A stretch of 64,000 nucleotides of DNA, from the NCBI GenBank assembly GCA_036186865.1, contig AP025042.1:39864171-39928170 (forward strand), given 5' to 3'. Each line of letters opens with the position of its first letter. Within the stretch, counting starts at the first letter, position 1. The position numbers were made by a program, and so were the translations under genes. This DNA is from Eustoma russellianum (Eukaryota; Streptophyta; Magnoliopsida; Gentianales; Gentianaceae). Shown piece after piece: positions 34,301 through 44,235 of the stretch. The notes under the pieces are model-generated. The model ran no database searches. It was given only the letters and a program-made list of their open reading frames with translations, and was not told the origin of the DNA.

Positions 34301-37300
34301 CGTGCCAAACCTCACCTAAGCATGTTCACATACACTAATATTAATACGAGGGATGTAATAATTAAGCTGCATCTAGGCGTGGTCAGCTTTGGGAGTCCCA
34401 CTCCCGTCCCCTCAATCTTGGAGCAGAAGGTGAAATCCCTCGTCTCGGAGGGCCCACCGTCCCAGTTCCAAAGAGCATGTATGGAGGATACAAATTAGGA
34501 GCCCAGCGGCTTCCTAGGTGAAAAATAAAGAGCAGGAAAAACTGAGAACAAATTTCTGGGAAGTTTTTCTTGTCATTCACTTTGTATTTGGTACATGTTA
34601 AATAGCCAGTCTAGTATCTCTATACATGGTAGTCAAATAATCCTAATTATGGTGACAGCCTACAATTACGTATCCTACCATAAAACTGATATTTACAATC
34701 TTTGTAATTAAGGTAAACAATCAATCTAATTTAAAACTGAATATTCTAACACTCCCCCTCAAGTTGAATAGTGGGGTCAACAATGTTCAACTTGCTTAAG
34801 CCTTCTTCGAAAGACCTCCCTTTCACTGCCTTGGTCAGAATATCTGCTAACTGGTCCTCCGAGCGAACAAACGGCAACTCAACAAGCCCTGTCTCTATCT
34901 TTTCCTTGATGAAGTGTCGGTCTATCTCCACATGCTTGGTTCTATCATGCTGAACCGGATTCTCTGAGATACTGATAGAGGCCTTATTATCACAGTATAG
35001 CGGTGTAGGCTGATTTACAGGTATACCCAAGTCCCTGAACAACTTATGTAACCAAAGTATCTCAGCAATTCCCTTTACGATTCCTCGAAACTCTGCCTCT
35101 GCACTAGAGAGTGCAACAACTCTTTGTTTCTTACTCCTCCACGTGACCAAGTTGCCTCCCACTAGCGTGAAGAATCCAGACGTAGACCTCCGATCTACCA
35201 AGTTTCCTGCCCAATCAGCATCCGTATAAGCCTGAATGTTTAGATGTCCATTATTTCGGTACACAATTCCCCTGCCTGGGGTACCCTTAAGATACCTCAA
35301 AATCCGCATAACTGCATCCATATGATGTGTCTGGGGCTTTTGCATAAACTGACTGATGAGACTAACAGCAAACGCAATGTCAGGTCGAGTATGAGAAAGA
35401 TAGATTAACTTGCCTACCAGTCGTTGATATTGTCCCTTGTCAGCGGAAGGCGCTCCATCAATTACCTGTAATTTAGTACTTGCTGTCATTGGCGTATCAC
35501 AAGGTTTGCAGTCAAGCATCCCTACCTCAGCCAAAAGATCCAGAATGTATTTCCGTTGTGAAATGTAGATGCCTGTCTTCGAACGGAGTACCTCTATTCC
35601 AAGGAAATATTTTAGTCCTCCAAGATCCTTCATCTCAAATTGTGTGAATAGATACTTACGGAGTCGAGCCATTTCCTCCATGTCATCTCCAGTGATAATC
35701 ATGTCATCCACATAGATAATTAAGCACGTCACCAACCCTCCTCGCCTTTTTACGAATAAGGTATGATCCGCATTGCTCTGAGAGTATCCATCATTTTTCA
35801 TCACATCGGTGAACCTGCCAAACCATGCACGAGGTGATTGTTTCAATCCATATAAAGATTTTCTTAGCCGACATACCTCACGTTGTCTGAACTCTGAAGA
35901 AAAACCAGGGGGAGGTTCCATATACACTTCTTCTTTCAGATCCCCATGGAGAAATGCATTTTTGACATCGAATTGGTGAAGAGGCCAGTTTCTGATTGCT
36001 GCTATGGAAAATAGAACTCGAATTGTGTCTATTCTTGCTACAGGTGAAAATGTCTCAGAATAGTCGATACCGTAGGTCTGGGTGTATCCTTTGGCCACCA
36101 ACCGTGCCTTATGTCGTTCTACGCTTCCGTCTGCCCTGTATTTGATAGTAAACACCCACTTGCACCCTACCGGCCGTTTTCCAGAAGGGATAATACATTT
36201 CTCCCACGTTTCATTTTTCTGGAGTGCACTCATTTCAGTCAGCATCGCCTCCTTCCACTCCGGTATACTCAGAGCTTCTTCCACACCTCTAGGGATCTTT
36301 TCACTGCATAGGGAGACAAAAAAGGCTTGGGCCATACTACTTACCCCACTCCGTGTGCTACTCGGGCGGTATCGTGAAGTTCTGGATACTCTGTCAGGAG
36401 AATACCTTGCTGGGGGTATCCCGCGATTGGCCCTTGGAGGTAGTACCCGCACCTCCTGCTGTTCCTGCATAATATCAATAGGGACTACAGGTGGCTCATG
36501 GTCATTTTCAGTGTTAGACATGGATATTTGATTCTGGTTGGCAGTAACAGACTGTTCAAGAATGGAAGCAGGAAGTGAAATAGACTGTTCATTATGATGA
36601 ATCCTTACCTCTGGTATGTCATTCATTCCAGGTGGATCATGAGATGGACCTGAGCCACTGGGCGATACTTTGTCGGGATCGGCGGCACAGTCGGCGCCAC
36701 CTACTTGCCTTGTTGGAACCACGGTCGAGCAGTCATACTGTGACACCAACCAATCTAGGGTTCCGTCAGAAGTGGGCTCCCCCTGAACCCGGGATTGGGT
36801 GGAGTAATAAAATTCTGTTTCAACAAAAACGCAATTCATAGTGACATGGATACGGTGGGTTTTGGGGTTGTAACAGCGGTAGCCTTTTTGGGTGGTGGCA
36901 TAGCCGACAAAGACACATTTTTCTGCACAAGGATCTAATTTGGTGCGTTCAGGTTTGGGAATGTGTATAAAGACAGTGCAGCCAAAGACCTTCGGGGGAA
37001 GGGTGCATATAGAGGGGATAGTATGTTGGGTGGACAATATAGAGAGAGGAGTTTTGAAGTCTAGTATTTTTGTAGGAAGGCGATTGGTAAGGTATGCGGC
37101 AGTTGACACAGCCTCCGGCCAAAAACTCATGGGAACATTGGACTCGAGCATCATTGCACGGGTCATTTCTAAAAGTACTCGATTTTTTCTTTCGGCCACT
37201 CCATTCTGTTCAGGTGTGTATGGACATGTTGTTTGGTGAAGGATACCATTTTTATTGAGAAACTGCCCCAACTCCCCATCCAGGTATTCACCCCCATTGT

Positions 37301-40300
37301 CTGTTCGTAATATTTGGATGGACGTCTGAAATTGTGTTTTGACCATATTATGGAAAGTGATGAATTTACTAGCGACGTCAGACTTGTTTTTCATAATATA
37401 GAGCCACGTCATACGAGAAAAATCGTCAACAAAAATTACAAAATATCGAAACCCCAAAGGTGTGTTATATGGAGATGGCCCCCAAACATCAGAATGAACT
37501 AAAGAAAACATACGAGTGACTCGTGTATTATTCGACAAATATGATGCTCGAGTTTGTTTAGCCCGGAGGCATGTATCACACTGCGAAGGGTCAACTTTGG
37601 AAGTAAATAGGGAAGGAAACAACTGTTTGAGATAAGTAAAAGACGGATGCCCTAACCGGCGATGCCACAACCATAACTGTCGATTCACGGTCCCGGTGGC
37701 AAGATTGGACTGTCCCTGTTGCACCACCGTGTCGACAAAGTAAAGTCCATGGCGTTCAGTACCACGCCCAATGATCTCCTTGGTATGAATGTCCTGTAAG
37801 ACACAAAAATAAGGGTACATCATAACAATACAATCCAATTCTTTAGTAAGTTGACTGACAGAAAGTAATTTTGTGGACAGTGCAGGTACATAGAGGCAAT
37901 TTTTGAGTGTGATGTTTGGGGTAATGGTTATGGTCCCGCTTCCTTGGACAGGAATAGTCGTTCCATTGGCCGTTTCAACGGATGTTTTCGTAGGAGGTGT
38001 ATTAGTGAGGAAGTCGTGCGGGTCAAATGACATAGTATCGGTAGCCCCACAGTCGAAAATCCACTGTGAAGGACCTTTGGTGTGGTACGTTTTGGATGAG
38101 GGGTTAGAAGTGGATATTGGTAAAATTTGGGGTGCTTTTGGTGTAATTTTGTGATGCTGAGGGGTCGAAAGGAAATTATTTGAAGATTCAAGGGTTGATT
38201 TTGGATAATCTGAGAGTGCAGGGGTCTCTTTTTCGTTGGTGGAGACTGGAGGGTCAATTTTGGATATTGCAGATCCTGCAAGGCCCTGTTTGATATTATA
38301 AGAAACAGTAGGGGGCTGGGGTGTAAAATCCGAAAAATCACAGGTATATAAGCTTAAAGGGTTAGGGTTTTCAACCCTAACCCATTTACCTCCTCCAGCG
38401 GCTGCAGCCGCTACTCCTGTCCCTTCTTCTCCGATGCAATTTGCGGCCCCTTGCTGTGGTTGGTCTTCTCCAGGGCCACCACCAGTATTTTCTTTTCGTT
38501 GGCTGCCACCCTCACTCCCTCCGGTGGCCTGGGTGGCGGCGGCCAATGACTTCTTCTTGAACTCCTCCCACCACTCCGGGTATCCATGGAGTTTGAAGCA
38601 GGTTTCTCTGTTGTGGCCCTTTTTCCGGCAATGTGTACACTCCATCTGACTTCGGTCCTCCCCCCGCCGTGATGGCTGTCCTGAGCGGGGGTTTCGGCCT
38701 CCACCTCGGTTCTGTCCCTTCGCTGCTAATCCTTGCCCCAAGCCAACCCCTGATGATGGTAATACTGAAGGGGTTAGTTTTAACAAAATATTTTCAGTGT
38801 CTGACCTGCGTAATTCGCTGTATGCTGCTTCTGCCGTGGGTTTTGGGTCGCGTTTCAGCAGTTCCTTTTTGGTGACTGCAAACCTATCATCAACTGCCAT
38901 CAGTAGTTGATATAGGCGTTGTTCCTGTATGTATTCGTTGAATCGTTGGATATCTCGTGGGCACTCCATCGGGTTGGGGCTTCGGTTGTCAATGGTCCGC
39001 CAGATGCTTTGTAATTTGTCCCAACAGGCATCTAAGGAGCTGGTTCCTTGCTTCATCGTATATGCTTGTTTCTGTAGATCAAATACCTGTAATGGATCTG
39101 TACCAGATCCGTACGTTACAGCCAAACCATCCCAAAGAGCTTTGGCGGTGGGATAGCTGGACGCAGTGTTTACCAGATTTTCTTCCATGTTATCTATCAG
39201 CCATGTGAAAACTAGCTGATCCTCTTGTTCCCATTTTGCATAATTAGCATCAGTAGGCAGGGGGGGTGGAGGAACCCCTGTGATGTGGGTGCTCCTCCCC
39301 CTGCCCATGAGAGCCCTTCTCATTAAATTACACCATAGGGCGTAATTGCCCGAATTTAACTTGACTTTGATGGCTAAATTTTCTGAGGTTGCAGACGGTG
39401 GTGGGCTTTGTACTGGTGGTTGCATTTGGCTCTGTAGGAATTTCGCAAATTCCGCAGATAAGTCGAAATTCTCAGGAAGTTTTGGGTATTGTTCTGAAGT
39501 TTCTGGTAGAGTTGGTAATTTTTCTGGATTATTTGACATATTGTATTATTTTGCAGGGATATTGGACTGGGTATTTCGGATGAGTACAGATACTCACTTG
39601 GTAAGGTAAGGTACGGTTGAGGGTAGTAGCCCCCTGGCAGTGATGAGACTCAATTCTGAGCCAGGAGAAATCGAATTCAATCAGAGAGGAGATATTCCTG
39701 CTCTGATACCATGAAAAATAAAGAGCAGGAAAAACTGAGAACAAATTTCTGGGAAGTTTTTCTTGTCATTCACTTTGTATTTGGTACATGTTAAATAGCC
39801 AGTCTAGTATCTCTATACATGGTAGTCAAATAATCCTAATTATGGTGACAGCCTACAATTACGTATCCTACCATAAAACTGATATTTACAATCTTTGTAA
39901 TTAAGGTAAACAATCAATCTAATTTAAAACTGAATATTCTAACACTAGGTTGGGTGAGACCTTATGCAGTGACCCACACAAGTTCTCCCCCCAGAAACCA
40001 GGCCGAAGCAGAGGAACGCCCACACTGTGCACGTCCCTGGAATCGAACTCTTGAACTTTTGAAGCAAATCACAACCCGATTATCAACTGGACTATGTCGA
40101 CATCCCTAAAATCTGAAAGTACATATAGCTGCCTACCCAATTTAGAAGAGAGCCCAAAAGCACAGCAACAGGGTCCCCTTCGATTGCAGGCAGGAAGGTG
40201 GGTTTATTTCGCTGTGTTTCTAAATTAAATGTGTCCGAGCAAACGTATTTGTTATTATAGGAAATGTTCCATCCTCCAAAGCTACATTTTTTGAAATATA

Positions 40301-42537
40301 AAGCATGAAGCATCCCTTCCCCCTCTATCCATGCGCGGCTTGATTTTCCAAAGATTGAAATGGTAGATTTATGACCTCCAAAAAGTGGGTTAGGGCCTGC
40401 AAAATTGTTGGGAATGTTATTAGAGTGTTGAAATATCAAGTGTGAACATATCGCAACAAATCCCAGTTCAGAACCCAGAGGTGAAGAATCACAAGTAACA
40501 TTGGCGATTCTGCTAAAGACCCCTCCTCCAAACCAAAGACTTTACCAGAATCCTTCCACAGAAATCCTTGTGTAAACAACTGAGAATTTATCTCAGTTGC
40601 AGAACCCAGTTCTACTATCTTTTGTTTTTTTAGAGAAAACTTCATCCCAAATCTCTCTCTCACCGAACTATCGTGCGAGAGAAATTTATTCCAAATTTTG
40701 TTATTCATAAAGCAGTTTTGAAACACTCCTTCAAGATTTGCTCTAAACTCTAAAGTTACTCTCACTAAATTACTGTGCGAGAGCATACATAAACCGAAAG
40801 TTTACTTTCTTCGTAACTTTTTTCATCAGAACCCAAAAAAACAAGAGAAAGAAGGAAGAAAACTCAAGTTTGAAGTTTGAACACAGACTCTTCCTCTTCC
40901 ACTAATGTGCTCGACCTGGCCTTAAGAGCGGTTTGACCTTGAAGAAGAATGTTGAAATAATAGTGTAATGTTGCCTTGAATCTTATTAGAATCAACTTCC
41001 CTGAGTCTTGTCTTAAGCTATTGTAATGATAACAGGATCGGACAAACTTGAGGTCTATGTTGTTGGCTGACGATATAGATTTCATCGACTAATAATCTTA
41101 GTGGTTTATATCGACAATGACGGCAGTGTGTTTTTCTCTCTTGGCTAGTGATACAGATTTCATCGACTAATAATTTTGATGGTTAATACCGACAATGACC
41201 ATGGTAAAGTTTTCCTTTCTTGCCTAGCGATATAGACTTCAGCAACAAGTAATCTTACTTGTTGGTTACATTGATAACGACGATGATAACGTTATTTCTC
41301 TTGTGGAAAATAAGGTATTTTGACCACAAGAACTTTATTGCATAACAATTTGTTTATTACAATATCTTGACACATTCCAAGAACAATATTATTGTTTCAA
41401 TTTCTAACTGAAAACATTTTATAGTAAGTGTTACATCAAGTGACATTTTCATCAGACATAAATGGCAACAACAATCATAGTCAGTAATATTTCAACGAAA
41501 ACAAAAACTATTGATAGAGACTGTAAAAAATACGAGACAAGCAAATAATAGCTCCATATACTGTGCTAGTGAAGAACAAAATGACAGGAAAGAAGAGCCA
41601 TAAATGTTACCGTTTCTGACGTATACTCCCTCCGGAAAATCTCCTGGAATGCAGCCTTCTATGTCATTGATTTGAATTGCCTCTGCGACTGCCTCCACCG
41701 GAGCAAAATTACTCTACACAATGGAATTTCGCAAAAGGCCATGTCATTTTCTCGCTACTCGAACACATAAATACCGACATACTCACTTAATAGACGTTTT
41801 CTCCTAGGGCATTTTCAGACAAGGTCAAATCCTGTTCAGACATTTACCTACGATGCATTTTCCATAAACGCCACAAAGATACACGCCTCTAGAACTATAA
41901 CTGTAAGCCTGAAAAACCAATTAGTACCTTCCCAGAAAAGAGGAAATACCTGAGACGGAAACAATGGCTGATCAACAAACTGGAAGGTCGAATCAACAAA
42001 TGCATCTACTAATTTCACGGAATTCTTCTTCACATTTTGCGGAATTTGCAGTATGATTTCTCGCATCATTTTGGTTAAAGACTGCGATTCAAGAAAATCT
42101 TGTAGTCATGCATACAGTCTGACATACTCATCAAAGGGCGTGATCAAGATGAAGTCGCAATTCTCTTCCAAAAAATTCGAGGAAAAAGGAAGTATCTTAC
42201 GTGGGTTAGCATCCAATCACCGCTTTTCTCTCACCCCACTCGTCACCACGCAACACGTAGCAGCAAGGGTGGGTGGTGAGACTAGATAATGGTAATCCGC
42301 ATCTAGACTCACCACTCATTCCTGATTGACGAATGGGGTGAGAGGAAAATGGGGTAGGAGATCCCATCCCATCTTACATACCTTAAGAGAAGAAGTTCTC
42401 GAGTCATGGATGTGATGATTATACTTGGCCCTGGGTCTGGGTTTTTTGGAAGAGCAAATGATATCTTGAGAAGCACACGGGTGAGAGAAAATCATCATTT
42501 TCTGTGGAAGATGGTTCTGAATAGGTTTTTTTCGCAT
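31352..42537 (-). CDS. Carotenoid cleavage dioxygenase, CCD1-like / zaxinone-synthase-type, 13 exons
   Basis: Minus-strand exons: 42537-42382, 42081-41950, 41713-41611, 40396-40137, 34315-34136, 34051-33973, 33660-33579, 33117-33055, 32971-32833, 32756-32438, 32196-32132, 32042-31881 and 31474-31352. They total 1863 bases and 620 residues. All phases fit. The Ser- and Lys/Arg-rich N-terminus may be a plastid transit peptide. Blocks in order include SNFAPVE, GCIPGDFPEGVYVRNGPNP, WIEGEGMLHALYF, QRNKPTFLPAIEGD, RPFTSHPK, RCTLCHDIGV, ARIGVMPHYG, LNK/MNKFEWFSRGF, GLAKLHFEE, EEDDGWIISFVHNED and RVPYGFHGAF. The four Fe(II)-binding histidines are present (H275, H324, H388, H608). The wording fits the CCD1-like/zaxinone synthase group better than CCD1 itself. 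By family knowledge it oxidatively splits carotenoids or apocarotenoids. Intron 4 (5.8 kb) holds a whole copia element, intron 12 appears to start GC, and exon 2's start is the least certain boundary. Confidence 0.92.
31596..31828 (+). mobile_element. TTG-tailed SINE-like repeat, copy 7, in dioxygenase intron 12
   Basis: A full-length copy, opposite in direction to the gene: TTTTGGAATATGATAGAATA, CCAGTTGATCGACACAGCA, GTACATCTGATCCC, GGCGCGAGCCTCTACAC and a short tail AATGTTGTTGTAATG. Confidence 0.78.
33191..33566. mobile_element. Foldback DNA element in dioxygenase intron 7
   Basis: The left arm starts GTTAGAGCTGGCTGACC, and the right end, reverse complemented, starts GTTAGAGCTGGCTGAAC. The two arms match imperfectly over more than 110 bases, with many CTGA/CTGACC repeats. 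AATAACT (33184-33190) and AATAACA (33567-33573) flank the unit and are probably the target duplication. Total length is about 376 bases with no coding capacity. The superfamily is uncertain. Confidence 0.75.
34428..34518 (-). mobile_element. Distal part of a SINE split by copia element 1
   Basis: This stretch (CAATCTTGGAGCAGAAGGTG, GGAGGATACAAATTAGGAG and CGGCTTCCTAGG) is the 3' part of a CTCAGTTGGTA-family SINE in minus orientation. Its other part continues at 39945 on the far side of the retrotransposon. Removing the element and one copy of CTAGG restores continuity with the other family members. Confidence 0.8.
34519..34751 (-). repeat. 3' LTR of copia element 1
   Basis: A 233-base direct repeat identical to the one at 39712-39944. 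Bounded by TG and CA. The last Cys codon and the stop codon of the polyprotein (TGT TAG) lie inside its first bases as read along the element. Confidence 0.96.
34746..39539 (-). CDS. Ty1/copia Gag-Pol polyprotein (element 1), intact
   Basis: 1597 residues from the ATG at 39539. Domain order is the copia order. The Gag region has a CCHC zinc knuckle (C301, C304, H309, C314). The protease signature reads FDCGATDTMSFD (about 495-506), with Cys where Ser or Thr is usual. The integrase has an HHCC zinc-binding part (HRRLGHPS ... CDTC, about 626-657) and D684, D747 and E783. The reverse transcriptase has its YVDD box at about 1276-1279 (DVKNAFLHGDL and LYGLKQSPRAW upstream). RNase H follows from about 1450 (TDADWAGN, LSSAEAEF, VQHDRTKHVEIDRHF). 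There is no stop or frameshift. Integrase before reverse transcriptase confirms copia, not gypsy. The final codons run through the polypurine tract into the LTR. Confidence 0.97.
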   Translation of the reverse strand: MSNNPEKLPTLPETSEQYPKLPENFDLSAEFAKFLQSQMQPPVQSPPPSATSENLAIKVKLNSGNYALWCNLMRRALMGRGRSTHITGVPPPPLPTDANYAKWEQEDQLVFTWLIDNMEENLVNTASSYPTAKALWDGLAVTYGSGTDPLQVFDLQKQAYTMKQGTSSLDACWDKLQSIWRTIDNRSPNPMECPRDIQRFNEYIQEQRLYQLLMAVDDRFAVTKKELLKRDPKPTAEAAYSELRRSDTENILLKLTPSVLPSSGVGLGQGLAAKGQNRGGGRNPRSGQPSRRGEDRSQMECTHCRKKGHNRETCFKLHGYPEWWEEFKKKSLAAATQATGGSEGGSQRKENTGGGPGEDQPQQGAANCIGEEGTGVAAAAAGGGKWVRVENPNPLSLYTCDFSDFTPQPPTVSYNIKQGLAGSAISKIDPPVSTNEKETPALSDYPKSTLESSNNFLSTPQHHKITPKAPQILPISTSNPSSKTYHTKGPSQWIFDCGATDTMSFDPHDFLTNTPPTKTSVETANGTTIPVQGSGTITITPNITLKNCLYVPALSTKLLSVSQLTKELDCIVMMYPYFCVLQDIHTKEIIGRGTERHGLYFVDTVVQQGQSNLATGTVNRQLWLWHRRLGHPSFTYLKQLFPSLFTSKVDPSQCDTCLRAKQTRASYLSNNTRVTRMFSLVHSDVWGPSPYNTPLGFRYFVIFVDDFSRMTWLYIMKNKSDVASKFITFHNMVKTQFQTSIQILRTDNGGEYLDGELGQFLNKNGILHQTTCPYTPEQNGVAERKNRVLLEMTRAMMLESNVPMSFWPEAVSTAAYLTNRLPTKILDFKTPLSILSTQHTIPSICTLPPKVFGCTVFIHIPKPERTKLDPCAEKCVFVGYATTQKGYRCYNPKTHRIHVTMNCVFVETEFYYSTQSRVQGEPTSDGTLDWLVSQYDCSTVVPTRQVGGADCAADPDKVSPSGSGPSHDPPGMNDIPEVRIHHNEQSISLPASILEQSVTANQNQISMSNTENDHEPPVVPIDIMQEQQEVRVLPPRANRGIPPARYSPDRVSRTSRYRPSSTRSGVSSMAQAFFVSLCSEKIPRGVEEALSIPEWKEAMLTEMSALQKNETWEKCIIPSGKRPVGCKWVFTIKYRADGSVERHKARLVAKGYTQTYGIDYSETFSPVARIDTIRVLFSIAAIRNWPLHQFDVKNAFLHGDLKEEVYMEPPPGFSSEFRQREVCRLRKSLYGLKQSPRAWFGRFTDVMKNDGYSQSNADHTLFVKRRGGLVTCLIIYVDDMIITGDDMEEMARLRKYLFTQFEMKDLGGLKYFLGIEVLRSKTGIYISQRKYILDLLAEVGMLDCKPCDTPMTASTKLQVIDGAPSADKGQYQRLVGKLIYLSHTRPDIAFAVSLISQFMQKPQTHHMDAVMRILRYLKGTPGRGIVYRNNGHLNIQAYTDADWAGNLVDRRSTSGFFTLVGGNLVTWRSKKQRVVALSSAEAEFRGIVKGIAEILWLHKLFRDLGIPVNQPTPLYCDNKASISISENPVQHDRTKHVEIDRHFIKEKIETGLVELPFVRSEDQLADILTKAVKGRSFEEGLSKLNIVDPTIQLEGEC
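39712..39944 (-). repeat. 5' LTR of copia element 1
   Basis: A 233-base LTR identical to the one at 34519-34751. Along the element (minus strand) it is followed at once by the primer binding site at 39711-39700. Confidence 0.96.
39945..40110 (-). mobile_element. Head part of a SINE split by copia element 1
   Basis: Read on the minus strand, it has the tRNA-like head (ACATAGTCCAGTTGATAATC; AGAGTTCGATTCCAGGGACG as B box) and the body up to GTCTCACCCAACCTAG, where the retrotransposon interrupts. It ends about 27 bases from dioxygenase exon 4, inside intron 4. Confidence 0.8.
42203..42370. mobile_element. Mutator-type foldback MITE at the edge of dioxygenase intron 1
   Basis: The two halves form inverted repeats: CTCTCACCCCACTCG opposite GAATGGGGTGAGAGG, and CATCTAGACTCACC opposite GGTGGTGAGACTAGAT. 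The flanks are ATCTTACGT (42194-42202) and ATCTTACAT (42371-42379), a 9-bp duplication with one mismatch. The right duplication overlaps the intron's own donor region, since the splice donor GT is at 42381-42380. Relatives lie at 53082-53261, 55593-55770 and about 58196-58380. Confidence 0.8.
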
Positions 42538-42642
42538 CACAAGTCAACTACTTATAGTGAAATTTAAAAATCAAGAGAGATAATCAGTAGCAAGATTTGC
42601 TAAGAAATCTTGCCATGTGTCACGAATTAGATAGCCGGCCAG

Positions 42643-42900
42643 GCACTTTCCTTAGCCGTGTACAACATTGATACATCAACATTGATTCCTGTGTATGTGA
42701 TTATTGTCCGTACATATGATTAGATATGACTCAAGAGATTTGATTTGGAAATAAAATTTGGATTGTAATTAGGGGTTCCTATTTATCCTATCATTTGGTA
42801 TATGAATTGTATTTTATATTGTAAGTAAGGTCTTATATACTATACGAAATCTTAATAAAAATATGTTTCATTCAACGAAAAATGGTATTAGAACAAACCT
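42643..42900 (+). mobile_element. Possible copia LTR remnant with primer-site-like motif
   Basis: An AT-rich block ends TTTCATTCAACGAAAAATGG and runs straight into TGGTATTAGAACAAAC, close to the TGGTATCAGAGC primer site used by the two intact elements. There is no coding sequence downstream. A solo or truncated LTR-retrotransposon remnant is the likely source, but the left boundary is not certain. Confidence 0.4.
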
Positions 42901-43299
42901 AGAAAGCCTCTGAACTATTAATTTATATCATCCACAGATACTCCTTAAGGTTAGAATGGTAGATGCTTTCATAACCAGAGTATAACATTTTGCTCCAAGA
43001 TAATGAGTTGCCTGTTGTGAATGTCATATAACATATACCAAATACTGATTTATTTTGCTGACCGAATAATATTCTAGTCAACACAAAAAACCAATAACGA
43101 CAATGACGGATTTCTGACACAGATAGGCTATTTAAAATTCAGACTCAGTCCATTTGAGAGATTCATGTTCAATTCAGTTATTATAATAATTATCTCAATC
43201 CTTAGTTTGAGTTAAATATGTTTCGTTTGTATTCACTTAAATCATCTTTCTTTTGCAAATATGGTCATTAATTAGTCAGGTTTTATGTTTTGAAACTTG

Positions 43300-43770
43300 G
43301 ACTTACATGAGATGGAGCACATATCCACTCAAAACTTTAAGTCAATAGATGATGGTATTTCACCCTCCTATAACCTATACATTTATCTCAAATGTCCGAT
43401 ATGGGACAATGTTCTCAACACATCCTCATATAACCCATGTATTTTATATCAAAGTGTCTAAAGTGGAAGAATATTTTCAACATCCGCTCTCACGTGGCTT
43501 GACATACACACGCGCCTTAGAAGGCACTTTCATTCACAAACCACAAACCAGACATGAACATCTAGATTTGGATGAGAGGAGACAATAAATGGTCAATCAT
43601 GAGCCAGACAATTTATGAGTCTACATCTTTAAATTTGGCTCTGATACATCATGCTGAAACTTATGCTAATATGAGTCATATCCACCCAAAACATTAAGGT
43701 AATGGGTAGTGGTATCCATCCTCATATAATCCATATATTTTATCTCAAAGCGTGCGATGTGGGATAATAT
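43300..43770 (+). repeat. Dispersed repeat with GGGACAATATTCTCAACA motif, copies 2 and 3
   Basis: The first copy (about 43300-43590) has ATCCACTCAAAACTTTAAG, GTCCGATATGGGACAATG and CCGCTCTCACGTGGCTTGAC. A shorter second copy (about 43650-43770) has ATCCACCCAAAACATTAAGG and GTGCGATGTGGGATAATA. Both match 29455-29690. Confidence 0.7.
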
Positions 43771-44147
43771 TGTCAACATTTTCGAATGATGAAAAATTAT
43801 AAGGTAAAAAAGATGATTGAAAAACCTTTGCTTGCTTTGATTATAATTATGACGGACTTTGCAAAAATGTTATGTCTCGTTCAATGAGTCCTGTTTTGCG
43901 TCTGCCTTCATTGGGAGCTATCCCCTGCACTTTACCTTACTCACTTGATAATTGTACTCGAAACAATTGGCCCCAAAATTCACTTCTAGTAATGTTTTTT
44001 TTTTTGGCATCGATAAATCTAAATGGCCGCGCGAGCGATTCACTTGAAAACCTTTTTTGTTTTGCTTCCAGCTTGTTTAATATGCCAGCTCGCCGTCTCT
44101 TTTGAATAATTTCTACGCATTTAAATATTTTAGTTTGTCAGTATGTG

Positions 44148-44235
44148 TGTATACATATATGTATATATATACGTATATATATGTATATATACATATATAT
44201 ATATATGTATATACTATACATGTATATATATGTAC
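44148..44235. repeat. ATGTATAT-rich microsatellite
   Basis: Alternating ATAC/ATGT/ATAT units. The open frames across it on both strands are Tyr/Ile-rich artefacts. Confidence 0.9.

Larger units (their letters stand above)
34519..39944 (-). mobile_element. Complete Ty1/copia retrotransposon 1 in dioxygenase intron 4
   Basis: The element is 5426 bases, in the same direction as the host gene. Two LTRs of 233 bases (34519-34751 and 39712-39944) begin TGAAAAATAAAG and end TTCTAACA, and look identical base for base. The host duplication is CTAGG (34514-34518 and 39945-39949). The primer binding site TGGTATCAGAGC (complementary to initiator Met-tRNA) is at 39711-39700 and the polypurine tract GAGGGGGAG next to 34751. 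One uninterrupted polyprotein fills the inside. The element has split an older SINE, whose halves sit right outside the LTRs. It appears structurally intact and very young. Confidence 0.97.

Noticed and set aside
36082..36531. 149-codon open frame antisense to the copia polyprotein, and similar shadows in both elements
   Set aside because: Mirror images of a strongly conserved coding frame; no independent protein similarity.
40436..40786. 116-codon minus-strand open frame in dioxygenase intron 3
   Set aside because: No recognisable domain; lies wholly within an intron bounded by well-supported exons. Left as unexplained sequence.
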